Assembly (NCBI GenBank): GCA_947167855.1
Contig: CAMVJR010000008.1
Coordinates: 1-41,334 of the forward strand
DNA length: 41,334 nucleotides
Direction: 5' to 3'
Origin: an uncultured Bacteroidales bacterium
GTDB taxonomy: Bacteria; Bacteroidota; Bacteroidia; Bacteroidales; UBA932
A program made the translations under genes and the position numbers. Below the pieces are notes generated by a model. The model ran no database searches. It was not told the DNA's origin and worked only from the letters and a program-made list of their open reading frames with translations. Positions 8,173-16,662 of the stretch are shown here, piece after piece (position 1 is the first letter of the stretch; each line of letters opens with the position of its first letter).

Positions 8173-9559
8173 CTTTCTTGTAGCGGGTTGTCAAGTACGT
8201 GGCCCGGATGGCCAGGTGCATGAAGTATGCGGCCATCAGGAGGTGGATGGCGGTTTCGGGCGTGGTGGTAAAGCGCTTGCCCGCAAACCAGACCACAAAG
8301 AATCCGATGGCGCAAAGCAGCGTGCTGTTGCGAAGGTCTTTGGAGGCCGTGGCGCCAATGAAGATGCCGTCCCACACAAAGGCCGGACAGCCGATGAGCG
8401 GCATCAGCAGCAGCCAGGGCAGGAACTGCTGCCCGGCTTCCACCACCGTCGTGTCTTCCGTCATGAGCCGCAGGATGGGCGTGCCGCCGGCGCCGTAGGC
8501 CAGCATGAACAGGCCCGCCATGGCCATGCCCCAGAGGAAGGTCTGCCGCACCGTGGAGCGCACCCCTTCCACCGATCCCTCGCCCACATATTTGCCGGTA
8601 AGGGCCTCGCCGGCGTAGGCAAAGCCGTCCGTAAAGTAGCTGAAGAACATCAGGAGCTTCATGAGGATGGCGCTCACCGCCAGCATCAGATCTCCATACC
8701 GGGCCGATATCACCGTAAACCCAATATACACCGCAATGAGCCCGATGGACCTTAGCAGCAGGTCCCGGTTCAAAGCAAAGAAGCGGGGTTCGTTGATTTG
8801 CGCCTGGCGGTTAACTTCTTCTGTCTCAGAGACTTCCTTCTCTGGACCCCTTCTGAAACTGAGGGGTATTATCTTGTAAAGTGAAGATAATGAGATATTT
8901 ACGTGCCAGCCGTAGCGGCGCCGGGCGGCCAGCAGGCTGTAGAAGAAGCCGCTCCACTGGGCTAGGAAAGTGCCCAGGGCGATGCCAGGGAAACCGATCA
9001 GCATGCCCAGCACAATGGAGGCACCTATGTTGATGCCGTTCACCAGGAGGTCGGCCGTCATGGGACGGACCGTATCCTGCATGCCAATGAACCACCCCTT
9101 GAAGGCAAAGAGCGACAGGGTGGCCGGCGCAGCCCAAATGCGGATATAGAAGTATTGGGTGGCCAGTTTCTGGACCTCCGGACTGCAGTCAATGAACAGG
9201 AAAGCCAGCTGGATCACCACCCACTGAAGGGCAATGAGGCAGATGCCGGATATAAAGGCAATCCGCAGCGCCCGGCTCAAAATGTTGCCCGTTTCGTCGT
9301 CATGGCCGGCTTGACCGGCCATCTTTCGCCCGTAGGCCTGGGCCGCCAGGCCGCCCGTTCCCACCCGCAGGAACCCGAAGTTCCAGTACAGCAGGTCAAA
9401 GAGCATGGCCCCAATGGTGATGCCGCCAATGAGCGCAGCGGCCGATGTCCCCTCCAGGTGTCCCGCCACGGCCATATCCACCATTCCCACCAGCGGGACG
9501 GTGATATTGGCCAGGATACTGGGAACTGCCAAACGCAGTATTTCCTTATGGAGATTCAT
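8144..9559 (-). CDS. MATE family efflux transporter (DinF-like)
   Basis: The 471-residue polytopic membrane protein has two similar halves and the family pattern: N-terminal AVPSILANITVPLVGMVDMAV, then VGTGGLAAQAYG and KGWFIGMQDTVRPM. MATE proteins export organic cations or drugs using sodium or proton gradients. Residues about 221-256, between the two halves, form an unusual hydrophilic insertion whose codons are AT-rich and rare for this genome. It overlaps rsgA by 4 nt upstream (ATGA) and overlaps the convergent OPA transporter gene by 29 bp at its 3' end. Substrate is unknown. Confidence 0.92.
   Translation of the reverse strand: MNLHKEILRLAVPSILANITVPLVGMVDMAVAGHLEGTSAAALIGGITIGAMLFDLLYWNFGFLRVGTGGLAAQAYGRKMAGQAGHDDETGNILSRALRIAFISGICLIALQWVVIQLAFLFIDCSPEVQKLATQYFYIRIWAAPATLSLFAFKGWFIGMQDTVRPMTADLLVNGINIGASIVLGMLIGFPGIALGTFLAQWSGFFYSLLAARRRYGWHVNISLSSLYKIIPLSFRRGPEKEVSETEEVNRQAQINEPRFFALNRDLLLRSIGLIAVYIGFTVISARYGDLMLAVSAILMKLLMFFSYFTDGFAYAGEALTGKYVGEGSVEGVRSTVRQTFLWGMAMAGLFMLAYGAGGTPILRLMTEDTTVVEAGQQFLPWLLLMPLIGCPAFVWDGIFIGATASKDLRNSTLLCAIGFFVVWFAGKRFTTTPETAIHLLMAAYFMHLAIRATYLTTRYKKAIFSGISSQ
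8792..8899 (-). repeat. AT-rich palindrome-bearing insertion inside the MATE gene (candidate)
   Basis: These bases encode the inter-half loop of the MATE protein. They contain a perfect 8-bp inverted repeat, ATTATCTT (8868-8875) and AAGATAAT (8884-8891), and a CCCC/GGGG stem nearby (about 8847-8865). Codons such as TTA, TCA, ATA ATA and AGA AGG cluster here and are rare in neighbouring genes. My memory of the family is that this loop is shorter by roughly 20 residues, so an in-frame insertion is likely but unproven. Confidence 0.4.
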
Positions 9560-10488
9560 CGGAACTTCTTGTCTTCCTCCAGCATGCCCAGGTAGGAGTT
9601 GTAGCGCTCCGGTGAGATGAGGCCGGCATCTACAGCGGCCTTGACGGCGCAGCCGGGCTCGTGGGTATGCGTGCAGGGGGAGAAGCGGCAGTCGGCCGAA
9701 GCCTTGAGCATTTCCGGGAAGTACTTGGCAATCTCCTCCTTTTCCACATCCACCAGGCCGAAGCCGCGGATGCCGGGGGAGTCAATGAGGTAACCGCCTC
9801 CGCTCAGGGGATACATCTCGTACAGGGAGGTGGTGTGCTTGCCCTGCAGATGGGCGGCCGAAATGACGCCAATCTTGGGATCCAGGCTGGGGTCCAGGGC
9901 CTTGATGAGGGAACTCTTGCCCACGCCGGACTCTCCGGAGAACAGGTTTACGCGGTCTCGGCAGGCTTCCCGGATTTGGTCTATGCCTTCTCCGGTTTTG
10001 ACGGAGGTTTCAATCACGGGGTAGCCGGCGCCCTCGTAGATGGATTTGAAATGGGCTATCTCTTCGGGGGCGGGTTCCCGGTACAGGTCTGTTTTGGACA
10101 GCACAATGGTGGCGGGAATGCCGTACAGCTCACAGGTAACCAGGATGCGGTCCAGGAAGGGGAGTTTGATCTCCGGGAAGTACAGCGAGACCACCACGTA
10201 GGCCCGGTCCACGTTGGCGGCAATGATGTGCGCCTGGCGGGAGAGGTTGGTGCTGCGGCGGATCACATAGTTCCGGCGGGGGAGAATCTCCGTGATCACG
10301 GCGCTGTCTCCGTCATCGGCCCACTCGTACTTGACCTGGTCTCCCACGGCTATGGGATTGGTGATTTCGCTGGCCTTGAGGCGGACCTTGCCGCGCAGAA
10401 CGGCCGGGAACACTTCCCACGCCGGCAACTGTGACAGCAGATAATGGCTGCCCGCATTCTTTACTACCGTAGCTTCTCCTTTTTTCAT
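9556..10488 (-). CDS. rsgA: Ribosome small-subunit-dependent GTPase A
   Basis: The 310-residue protein has the circularly permuted RsgA/YjeQ layout. An N-terminal OB fold (about 10-75) precedes a GTPase domain with G4 first (SKTD, 131-134), then G1 GESGVGKSS (185-193), then G3 DSPG (236-239). A C-terminal zinc knuckle follows with C267, C272, H274 and C280. RsgA helps late 30S ribosome maturation and needs the ribosome to stimulate its GTPase. G4 has Ser where Asn is usual (SKTD for NKxD), a substitution that should still bind guanine. It overlaps both neighbours (TAATG with the esterase, ATGA with MATE). Confidence 0.96.
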   Translation of the reverse strand: MKKGEATVVKNAGSHYLLSQLPAWEVFPAVLRGKVRLKASEITNPIAVGDQVKYEWADDGDSAVITEILPRRNYVIRRSTNLSRQAHIIAANVDRAYVVVSLYFPEIKLPFLDRILVTCELYGIPATIVLSKTDLYREPAPEEIAHFKSIYEGAGYPVIETSVKTGEGIDQIREACRDRVNLFSGESGVGKSSLIKALDPSLDPKIGVISAAHLQGKHTTSLYEMYPLSGGGYLIDSPGIRGFGLVDVEKEEIAKYFPEMLKASADCRFSPCTHTHEPGCAVKAAVDAGLISPERYNSYLGMLEEDKKFR

Positions 10489-11564
10489 TACAGCACTTTC
10501 TGGAGAAAGGTGGAGAGATGGTCTGCGTAGTGGACCATGCCCATATCCGTGAGGTGGATGCAGTCCACAAAGTCTTCGGCCTGGGTCATACCCTCGGCGG
10601 GGACGTAGTAGATGTTCTTTTCTCCGGCGGCTACCAGCTGCTCAAAGAGGGCCTTCTGGGCGGCGTTCTTCTTGCTGATTTCCTCTGCAATGGCCTTGTC
10701 CACCTTGCTGTGCGGGAAGTAAGGGTCTTCCACAAAGAGGATGGGAACGGTGGGGTGCTTGTCCCGCAGGATGCGGTAGAACTTTTCTCCGCGGGCCTCG
10801 ATCTTGTCCGGCATGGCGTTGGGAACGTAGTCCAGCACAAAAACGGCGGGGTTGGGAACGCCGGCCATGAGCTCTGCAATCTCCAGGTCCAGGAAGGCGT
10901 TGCCGCTGAAGCCCAGGTTGATGACCGTGCGGTCAAAGCGGCGGGCGATGATATTGGTGTGGGCCATGCCGGGACGGGAGGCACAGCCGCCCTGCAGGAT
11001 GCTGGTGCCATACATCACAATGGGGCAGTCAGACTTGGGGCTGTTGAGGACCGGCTGTTCCAGGGTGTATCCTTCCGGAACGCCCAGTTCCAGGGTCTTG
11101 ACTTCGTCGTACAGGGCCAGGTAGAGCATGTACTCCCGCTCCACGGGATCCATGTTGGCCACCAGTTTGCGCTGGCGCTCCTTTTTGCCGGCCGTACCCC
11201 ACTGGAAGCCGGAACCCACCGTCTTCCATTCCCCGTCCAGATAGGCGTAGAGGTCCAGGCCGCCGGTGCCGCAGTCCGTCATGTGCGGCATGTTGTTGCC
11301 GGTGTTGGTCCACTTGGCGTGGATCTCCGGGGCGCTGGTGCGGAACCGGATGTACAGGCCGGAAGAATTGGTGCCCAGGTTCCAGACGGCTTCGCGGGAG
11401 ACGCCGTGCAGACTTTCCGGAAGGCGGCGGTAGCGGGGGCCATCGGCCTGGGAAAAGGCTTTACCATACACCGGAAAGGCCGATGCATCCACATAAACGA
11501 TGTCCTGACTCTTGGCCAGCAGGCAGGCGGTCAGAAGGAAGAAGGAGAGGATTATCTTTTTCAT
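10488..11564 (-). CDS. Secreted SGNH/GDSL-type esterase with GxDLY N-terminal domain
   Basis: The 358-residue protein starts at the ATG complementary to 11562-11564, which gives a clear signal peptide (MKKIILSFFLLTACLLAKSQ). The N-terminal beta domain carries GGLDLY (101-106), matching the GxDLY domain. The hydrolase domain has the nucleophile block MYGTSILQGG (S188, GTS in place of GDS), NLGFSGN (216-222) and the catalytic pair D334/H337 in DCIHLTDMG. Members remove acyl groups such as acetyl from carbohydrates, so a periplasmic or surface carbohydrate esterase is likely. It is first in a minus-strand unit with rsgA and MATE. A promoter box lies only 4 nt before the start. Confidence 0.9.
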   Translation of the reverse strand: MKKIILSFFLLTACLLAKSQDIVYVDASAFPVYGKAFSQADGPRYRRLPESLHGVSREAVWNLGTNSSGLYIRFRTSAPEIHAKWTNTGNNMPHMTDCGTGGLDLYAYLDGEWKTVGSGFQWGTAGKKERQRKLVANMDPVEREYMLYLALYDEVKTLELGVPEGYTLEQPVLNSPKSDCPIVMYGTSILQGGCASRPGMAHTNIIARRFDRTVINLGFSGNAFLDLEIAELMAGVPNPAVFVLDYVPNAMPDKIEARGEKFYRILRDKHPTVPILFVEDPYFPHSKVDKAIAEEISKKNAAQKALFEQLVAAGEKNIYYVPAEGMTQAEDFVDCIHLTDMGMVHYADHLSTFLQKVL

Positions 11565-11568
11565 AAAA

Positions 11569-11576
11569 CAAAAATA
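11569..11576 (-). promoter_or_regulatory. Promoter -7 box (TATTTTTG) 4 nt before the esterase start
   Basis: On the minus strand TATTTTTG matches TAnnTTTG and is followed by TTTT and the start codon. With the usual box-to-start distance, transcription would begin at or next to the A of the ATG, predicting a leaderless message. Confidence 0.6.
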
Positions 11577-11660
11577 CAAAATTTGTTTCATTCGTCGCAA
11601 TATATCCGCGGTTCGGAAGGAAAGTTGCGGATACCCGTTGTGAAATCCGTACCGAATGTG

Positions 11661-11668
11661 TAAATTTG
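11661..11668 (+). promoter_or_regulatory. Promoter -7 box (TAAATTTG) for the malQ unit
   Basis: TAAATTTG matches TAnnTTTG, with a TTG at 11638-11640 placed 20 nt upstream as a -33 element. The leader to the ATG at 11717 is about 45 nt and contains a hairpin, CCTCGC AATA GCGAGG (11674-11689), which could affect mRNA stability or start access. Confidence 0.7.
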
Positions 11669-11716
11669 TTAAGCCTCGCAATAGCGAGGTTTAACCACAG
11701 ATAAAACACACTTTTT

Positions 11717-14149
11717 ATGACCGTAAATATTCAGCTTCATTATCGCACTGCCCTTGGGGAGAGCATTCAGCTCCGCCTGGGTAAACGGCGCATCCCCATG
11801 GAGCCCTCCCTTGGCGGGTTATGGCAAATCATGCTTACCGGCCGGGACATCCACAGCGGAGAGGCCTTTACCTTTGAGGTTGTTCAGGATGGAAAAGTAA
11901 TCAAGCGCGAATGGCGCCACCACGTGTTTATCGCGCCGGTTTCGCAAAAAAATATCATTGTCCGCTCTTACTGGAAAGAGCGCCCGGCCAATTCGGCCTT
12001 CTATGCATCGGCCTTCAGCGATGTCATATTCCGCCGTCCGGACGGTTCCTCTTTCCGTCATCCCCGCAAAGAGGGCCCCAGCCTGGGCAATGTGTGCTTC
12101 CGCGTATCGGCCCCCGAGGTCAGAAGCAACGAGTCGGTGGGCATCGTGGGTTCCGGCAAGGTCCTGGGCAACTGGAGACAGGTGCACCTGATGAGTGACG
12201 GCCAGTTCCCCTGGTGGTTCATCACCATGGACATAGACGAGCCCATGGAATACAAGTTTGTCATCGCAGACACCAAGACCAAACAGATCCGCCTGTGGGA
12301 AGAGGGCCCCAACCACTTCTTCGCAGAGGTCCCGCCCAAGGATACCCAGCTCATTGTGGCAGACGTTCAGCCCAAGTTTGCCACCCGTCCCTGGAGAGGG
12401 GCCGGTGTGGCCATTCCGGTGTTCTCCCTCCGCACGGAAGACAGCTTTGGCGTGGGAGAATTCCACGACATCAAAAAGCTGGTAGACTGGGCCGTCAAAG
12501 CCGGCCAGAACATCATCCAGCTGCTGCCCATCAACGATACCAACAAGACCCATACCTGGCAGGATTCCTATCCTTACAACGCTGTGAGCACCTTTGCCCT
12601 GCACCCGCAGTATCTCCATCTGCCGGATGCCGGCGTGCGCAAGGATGCCGCCTACAAGGCCAAGCAGCAGGAGCTGGAGGCCCTTCCGCAGGAAGACTAT
12701 GAGCTGGTAAACCAAACCAAGCTGGCCCTGATGCGAAAAGTATACAAGGGCGCCAAAGGCAAGGCCGTCCTGGCCTCCGATGCCTATAAGAAGTTTGTGG
12801 AAGAAAACCGAGAATGGCTCATCCCCTATGCCGTTTTCTGCGTGCTCAGGGATACCTACGGCACCATCGAGTACGGCCAGTGGAAAGAGCTGAGCACCTA
12901 TAACGCCAAGAAGGTACAGGCCTATGCCGTGGCGCACCCGGAGGAGGTAGGCTTCCACTGCTACTTGCAATTCCTGCTGGATGTCCAGCTCCGGGATGCT
13001 GTGGAATATGCCCATCTGCACGGTGTGGCCCTCAAGGGAGACCTTCCCATCGGCGTCAGCCGCCGGAGCGTAGAGGCCTGGCAGCACCCGACGCTGTTCC
13101 ACCTGGACGGCCAGGCGGGCGCCCCGCCGGATGCCTTTGCCGAGGACGGCCAAAACTGGGGCTTCCCCACCTACAACTGGGAAGAGATGGCCAAGGACGG
13201 CTATGCCTGGTGGAAGGCCCGCATGAAAAACATGTCCCAGTACTTCGACGCCTTCCGCATAGACCATATCCTGGGCTTCTTCCGCATCTGGGAAATCCCT
13301 ACCCAGTACACGAGCGGTCTCATGGGCCACTTTAACCCGGCCCTCCCGTACTCGGAGGAAGAACTGCGGATGCGGGGCTTCAACCCCCGGGATGGGGAAG
13401 GCACCAATGTCCTCTTTGTGGAAGACCCCAGAAAGAAGGGTTACTGGCATCCCCGTATCTCCGGAGAAAAGACGCAGCTCTTCGCCGCCCTTCCGGAGGA
13501 TATGAAGCACCACTACAAAGAGCTCTACACAGACTTCTTCTGGTTCCGTCACAACGACTTCTGGAGAGAATGCGCCATGAAAAAGCTCCCCGCCCTGCTC
13601 CGCTCTACCGGCATGCTTTGCTGCGGGGAAGACCTGGGCATGATCCCGGGCTGCGTCCCTTCCGTGATGGAAGACCTGAACATCCTGAGCCTGGAAATCC
13701 AGCGCATGCCCAAAGATCCGGCCGATCTGTTTGCCCATCCGGAGTCTTATCCCTACTGGTGCGTCTGCGCCACCGGAACGCACGACACCTCGCCGCTGCG
13801 TGCCTGGTGGGAGGAAGACCGCGCCCTTACCCAGCGCTTCTACAACGAGATGCTGGGCTGCGAGGGAGACGCCCCGTACTTCTGCGAACCGTGGGTGGCA
13901 GACCTGATCCTGGCCCAGCACATGAAATCGCCGGCCATGCTGGCCATCCTTCCTTTGCAGGACTACCTGGCCACCGACGGAGAAATCCGTTACCAGGGCA
14001 ACCCGGCCGAAGAACGCATCAACATCCCCGCTATCCCGCGTCACTACTGGCGCTACCGCATGCACTGCACGCTGGAGAGCCTCATCGCCAATGACGGGTT
14101 CAACATGCACGTCCGCACCCTGGTGGAGGCGGCCGGCCGCAACAGGTAA
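11717..14149 (+). CDS. malQ: 4-alpha-glucanotransferase (GH77) with two N-terminal starch-binding domains
   Basis: The 810-residue protein has two CBM20-like beta domains (about 1-105 and 125-225) before a GH77 catalytic domain. Catalytic residues are visible: nucleophile D516 in FRIDHILG, acid/base E638 in CGEDLGMIP, and D690 in TGTHDTSPLRAWWEED. This domain order is that of the DPE2-type disproportionating enzymes. The enzyme transfers alpha-1,4-glucan segments between maltodextrins or onto glucose, in the cytoplasm (no signal peptide). The next gene follows after 2 nt. No other glycogen or starch genes lie within the window. Confidence 0.95.
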   Translation: MTVNIQLHYRTALGESIQLRLGKRRIPMEPSLGGLWQIMLTGRDIHSGEAFTFEVVQDGKVIKREWRHHVFIAPVSQKNIIVRSYWKERPANSAFYASAFSDVIFRRPDGSSFRHPRKEGPSLGNVCFRVSAPEVRSNESVGIVGSGKVLGNWRQVHLMSDGQFPWWFITMDIDEPMEYKFVIADTKTKQIRLWEEGPNHFFAEVPPKDTQLIVADVQPKFATRPWRGAGVAIPVFSLRTEDSFGVGEFHDIKKLVDWAVKAGQNIIQLLPINDTNKTHTWQDSYPYNAVSTFALHPQYLHLPDAGVRKDAAYKAKQQELEALPQEDYELVNQTKLALMRKVYKGAKGKAVLASDAYKKFVEENREWLIPYAVFCVLRDTYGTIEYGQWKELSTYNAKKVQAYAVAHPEEVGFHCYLQFLLDVQLRDAVEYAHLHGVALKGDLPIGVSRRSVEAWQHPTLFHLDGQAGAPPDAFAEDGQNWGFPTYNWEEMAKDGYAWWKARMKNMSQYFDAFRIDHILGFFRIWEIPTQYTSGLMGHFNPALPYSEEELRMRGFNPRDGEGTNVLFVEDPRKKGYWHPRISGEKTQLFAALPEDMKHHYKELYTDFFWFRHNDFWRECAMKKLPALLRSTGMLCCGEDLGMIPGCVPSVMEDLNILSLEIQRMPKDPADLFAHPESYPYWCVCATGTHDTSPLRAWWEEDRALTQRFYNEMLGCEGDAPYFCEPWVADLILAQHMKSPAMLAILPLQDYLATDGEIRYQGNPAEERINIPAIPRHYWRYRMHCTLESLIANDGFNMHVRTLVEAAGRNR

Positions 14150-14151
14150 AA

Positions 14152-14493
14152 ATGGAAAACGACTGGAAATCCCGTCTGGGCGTGGTTTACTCCACCAACC
14201 CGGACTTCCAATACCAAACGGAAACCCAGGAGGAAGCAGATACGCTTCCGCCTCAGAAACAGCGCCTCATCGTAGGAATCGACCGCCGCAACCGGGGTGG
14301 CAAGCAAGTCACCCTGGTAAGCGGTTTTGTAGGAAAGGCCGATGACCTCAAGGAACTGGGCCGCGCGCTCAAAACCAAATTGGGCGTGGGCGGCACGGCC
14401 AAAGATGGAGAAATCACCATCCAGGGAGATTTCCGGGACAAGGTGGTATCCATTTTGCAGGCAATGGGCTACGCTGCCAAAAGAGGCAATTAA
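14152..14493 (+). CDS. SUI1/eIF1-like translation initiation factor
   Basis: The 113-residue protein has a SUI1 domain at about 35-113, with the basic segment GIDRRNRGGKQVTLVSGF, the GRALKTKLGVGGTAKDGEI loop and the closing GDFRDKVVSILQAMGY. This is the bacterial YciH-type relative of eukaryotic eIF1, thought to act on the fidelity of start-site choice at the 30S subunit. It begins 2 nt after malQ and ends 3 nt before the DUF4271 gene, so it is almost surely co-transcribed. The functional link to malQ is unclear. Confidence 0.94.
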   Translation: MENDWKSRLGVVYSTNPDFQYQTETQEEADTLPPQKQRLIVGIDRRNRGGKQVTLVSGFVGKADDLKELGRALKTKLGVGGTAKDGEITIQGDFRDKVVSILQAMGYAAKRGN

Positions 14494-14496
14494 TCC

Positions 14497-15201
14497 ATGC
14501 TAGATTCGTTATTCAAATCCGGGGAACTCCTGCTGGAGACCACCGCCCCCGAGGCCGTAGCCCCGGAGGTTCCGCCGTCTCCCTGGCTCCTGAACCTGAT
14601 GCTGGTGGTGTTTGTGGTGCTGGCCATGGCCACCCTCAAGCGCTTCCTGCAGGTGCTCCCGTATATGACAGACAGCTACACGCGTGTACGCGGCAGCGCT
14701 GCCCTGGAGGGCAGCATCCGCGTAAGCCAGGACCGTAACCTGGTAGCCCTGGTGTTCACCATTCCGGCCGTGATGCTGGTGTACCGGTACAAGCTGTACT
14801 TCCCGTCCCTGCTCCAGGAACTGGATCCCAACCTCCAGCTGGCCGGCATTTTCCTGGCGTTGCTGGCGTATTGCCTATTGAGGCACTTTGTGTATTTATG
14901 GCTCCGCCCGCGCCGGCGGTATGAAACCTTCCGCCAGGCCCATCGCGTGGGATATACGTACTTTATTCTCTTGATGTTGGTGCTGCTGGTCACCGTGGGG
15001 CTTTTGAGCCTCATCGGCCTGGAAGACGGGGTTGTAAGGCTGGTTTTGTACGGAGAAACGGCCCTTGTTTACCTTCTATTTCTGTTCCGCAGCGCGCAAA
15101 TTTTATCATTATCTTGCAATCATTTGCGAACTTTTTTGTACCTTTGCGCGCTCGAAATTTTCCCGGCAGCCCTGCTGGTAGTTTCGGCAGTAGTATTGTA
15201 G
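14497..15201 (+). CDS. DUF4271 membrane protein
   Basis: The 234-residue protein has about six to seven hydrophobic helices with few charged loops and begins with a short polar segment. Its position immediately before hemD is the usual one for Bacteroidota DUF4271 proteins, and the helix pattern agrees. The function of the family is unknown to me. The hemD promoter box lies within its last codons (15139-15146), so the 3' end doubles as regulatory sequence. No catalytic motif is evident. Confidence 0.8.
   Translation: MLDSLFKSGELLLETTAPEAVAPEVPPSPWLLNLMLVVFVVLAMATLKRFLQVLPYMTDSYTRVRGSAALEGSIRVSQDRNLVALVFTIPAVMLVYRYKLYFPSLLQELDPNLQLAGIFLALLAYCLLRHFVYLWLRPRRRYETFRQAHRVGYTYFILLMLVLLVTVGLLSLIGLEDGVVRLVLYGETALVYLLFLFRSAQILSLSCNHLRTFLYLCALEIFPAALLVVSAVVL
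15139..15146 (+). promoter_or_regulatory. Internal promoter -7 box (TACCTTTG) for hemD
   Basis: This is an exact TAnnTTTG match inside the 3' end of the DUF4271 coding region, 73 nt before the hemD ATG. It could drive hemD, rnpA, yidD and ubiE separately from the malQ promoter. Confidence 0.65.
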
Positions 15202-15219
15202 AGAAGAAAGGTTTACAAC

Positions 15220-15960
15220 ATGAGCATCAAGAAAATCTTGGTTTCCCAGAACGCCCCCCGCGTTCTTACTCAATATGAGTCTGTTACGGAGAAATTCGGC
15301 GCAACCTTCGATTTCCGACCCTTTTTCAAAATCGAACCTCTGACCTCCCGGGAGTTCCGCGCCCAGCGAATCAACGTGCTGGATTATACGGCTATCATTT
15401 TCTCTTCCCGCCACGTCATTGATGCTTTCTTCTCCCTGGCCGAAGAACTTCGCGCCAAGATTCCCGAGACCATGAAGTACTTCTGCACCACCGAGGCGGT
15501 GGCCATGTATCTGCAGAAGCACATCGTATACCGCAAGCGCAAAATCTTCTACGGCACCGGCACCCCCGAGAGCGTGGTGGCCCTCATTGGCCCCAAGCAC
15601 AAGGGAGAAAAGTTCCTGGTAGCCATGAGCGACACCTCCAGCGGTGACGCCCTCACCTCCCAGCTGCAGGCCCACGGCCTGGAGTACAACACCGGTGTGT
15701 TTGTAAAATCCGTGAGCCAGGACCTCAAGGACCTCAAGCTCCAGGACTACGACATGATTGTCTTCTACAACCCGGCCGATGTCAAGTCCCTCCAGGAAAA
15801 CTTCCCGGACTTCCAACAGGGAGACATCAAGATGGTCTCTTACGGCAAATCCATTGTCAAAGCCATGGAAGAAGCCGGTCTCCGCATAGACGTCAAGGCC
15901 CCGTCTCCCGAGGCCCCGTCTGTAGCCAGCGCCATTGAGCAGTACCTGGGTACCCTCTAG
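15220..15960 (+). CDS. hemD: Uroporphyrinogen-III synthase
   Basis: The 246-residue protein has the two-lobed HemD pattern: an N-terminal lobe with INVLDYTAIIFSSRHVIDAF, and a second lobe with MSDTSSGDALTSQLQAHG and YDMIVFYNPADVKSLQENF. HemD cyclises hydroxymethylbilane with inversion of ring D in tetrapyrrole synthesis. The family is poorly conserved; the call rests on these segments and on the Bacteroidota context (DUF4271, hemD, rnpA, yidD). It is cytoplasmic. It is followed by rnpA after 1 nt. No other haem genes are present here. Confidence 0.88.
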   Translation: MSIKKILVSQNAPRVLTQYESVTEKFGATFDFRPFFKIEPLTSREFRAQRINVLDYTAIIFSSRHVIDAFFSLAEELRAKIPETMKYFCTTEAVAMYLQKHIVYRKRKIFYGTGTPESVVALIGPKHKGEKFLVAMSDTSSGDALTSQLQAHGLEYNTGVFVKSVSQDLKDLKLQDYDMIVFYNPADVKSLQENFPDFQQGDIKMVSYGKSIVKAMEEAGLRIDVKAPSPEAPSVASAIEQYLGTL

Positions 15961-15961
15961 T

Positions 15962-16342
15962 ATGGATGAAAGCCTTCCCAAATCCGAGCGCCTCTGCGGC
16001 AAGACTGCCGTGGTGGGGCTCTTCGAGCATGGGAAGTCGTCCAGCGCCGGCTGCCTCCGTTGCAAATATGCCATCCGGGCCGATCAGGATCCTTCCCGCA
16101 TTGTAGTGTCCGTGCCCAAGCGCCACTTCAAGCGGGCGGTCAAGCGCAACCTCCTCAAGCGCCGCCTCCGCGAAGCCTACCGCCACCAGAAAGACCTCCT
16201 GGGGCCGTCCGTAGACATCCTGTTCATCTACACCTCCACCGAGGTGCTCCCTTACGAAACCATTTACGCCGATATGGCCAACCTCCTCCAGGCTGTTTCG
16301 GCCCGTGAAATGCAAGTCACTGAAAATCAGAAAGATGTATAA
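15962..16342 (+). CDS. rnpA: Ribonuclease P protein component
   Basis: The 126-residue basic protein starts at ATG 15962, 1 nt after hemD; a longer in-frame start would overlap hemD. The RNR motif [18 protein letters not shown] is at 57-74, preceded by [11 protein letters not shown]. The protein binds the RNase P RNA and helps it recognise the 5' leader of precursor tRNAs. rpmH and dnaA, its partners in many other phyla, are not adjacent. A hairpin follows its stop. Confidence 0.95.
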   Translation: MDESLPKSERLCGKTAVVGLFEHGKSSSAGCLRCKYAIRADQDPSRIVVSVPKRHFKRAVKRNLLKRRLREAYRHQKDLLGPSVDILFIYTSTEVLPYETIYADMANLLQAVSAREMQVTENQKDV

Positions 16343-16345
16343 TTT

Positions 16346-16373
16346 CTCCTCCGCTTTTTTCGGAGGAGGATTT
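16346..16373 (+). terminator. Hairpin after rnpA (possible terminator or attenuator)
   Basis: CTCCTCCG (16346-16353) and CGGAGGAG (16361-16368) form an 8-bp stem with a CTTTTTT loop, followed by GATTTT. The U-tract is short. Because yidD starts 16 nt later with no obvious promoter, partial termination or processing is more likely than full termination. Confidence 0.5.
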
Positions 16374-16389
16374 TCGCAAGTTGTTGATT

Positions 16390-16662
16390 ATGAGTAAGTT
16401 CCATTCCACGCTCAAATCGATTCTGATTTTCCCTTTTGTGCTGCTGATCAAGTTCTATCAGCTGTGCATCAGTCCGCTTACGCCGCCCAGCTGCCGGTTC
16501 ACGCCCACGTGCTCCCAGTACGGGCTGGAGGCCTTCAAAAAGCACGGACCCATCAAGGGCCTGTATCTGACCACCCGCCGCATCCTCCGCTGCCACCCGT
16601 GGGGAGGAAGCGGTTACGACCCCGTTCCGGAAGAATTCCATTTCTTTAAGAAAAATGCCTAA
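16390..16662 (+). CDS. yidD: Membrane protein insertion efficiency factor
   Basis: The 90-residue protein starts at ATG 16390; two TTG codons just upstream in frame are possible but less likely. It has the YidD signature: an amphipathic or membrane N-terminus ([12 protein letters not shown]), the cysteine motif [14 protein letters not shown] and the closing segment [18 protein letters not shown]. YidD assists YidC-mediated insertion of inner-membrane proteins. Its neighbour rnpA is the classic partner in many bacteria. The last 8 bases overlap the start of ubiE. Confidence 0.95.
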   Translation: MSKFHSTLKSILIFPFVLLIKFYQLCISPLTPPSCRFTPTCSQYGLEAFKKHGPIKGLYLTTRRILRCHPWGGSGYDPVPEEFHFFKKNA

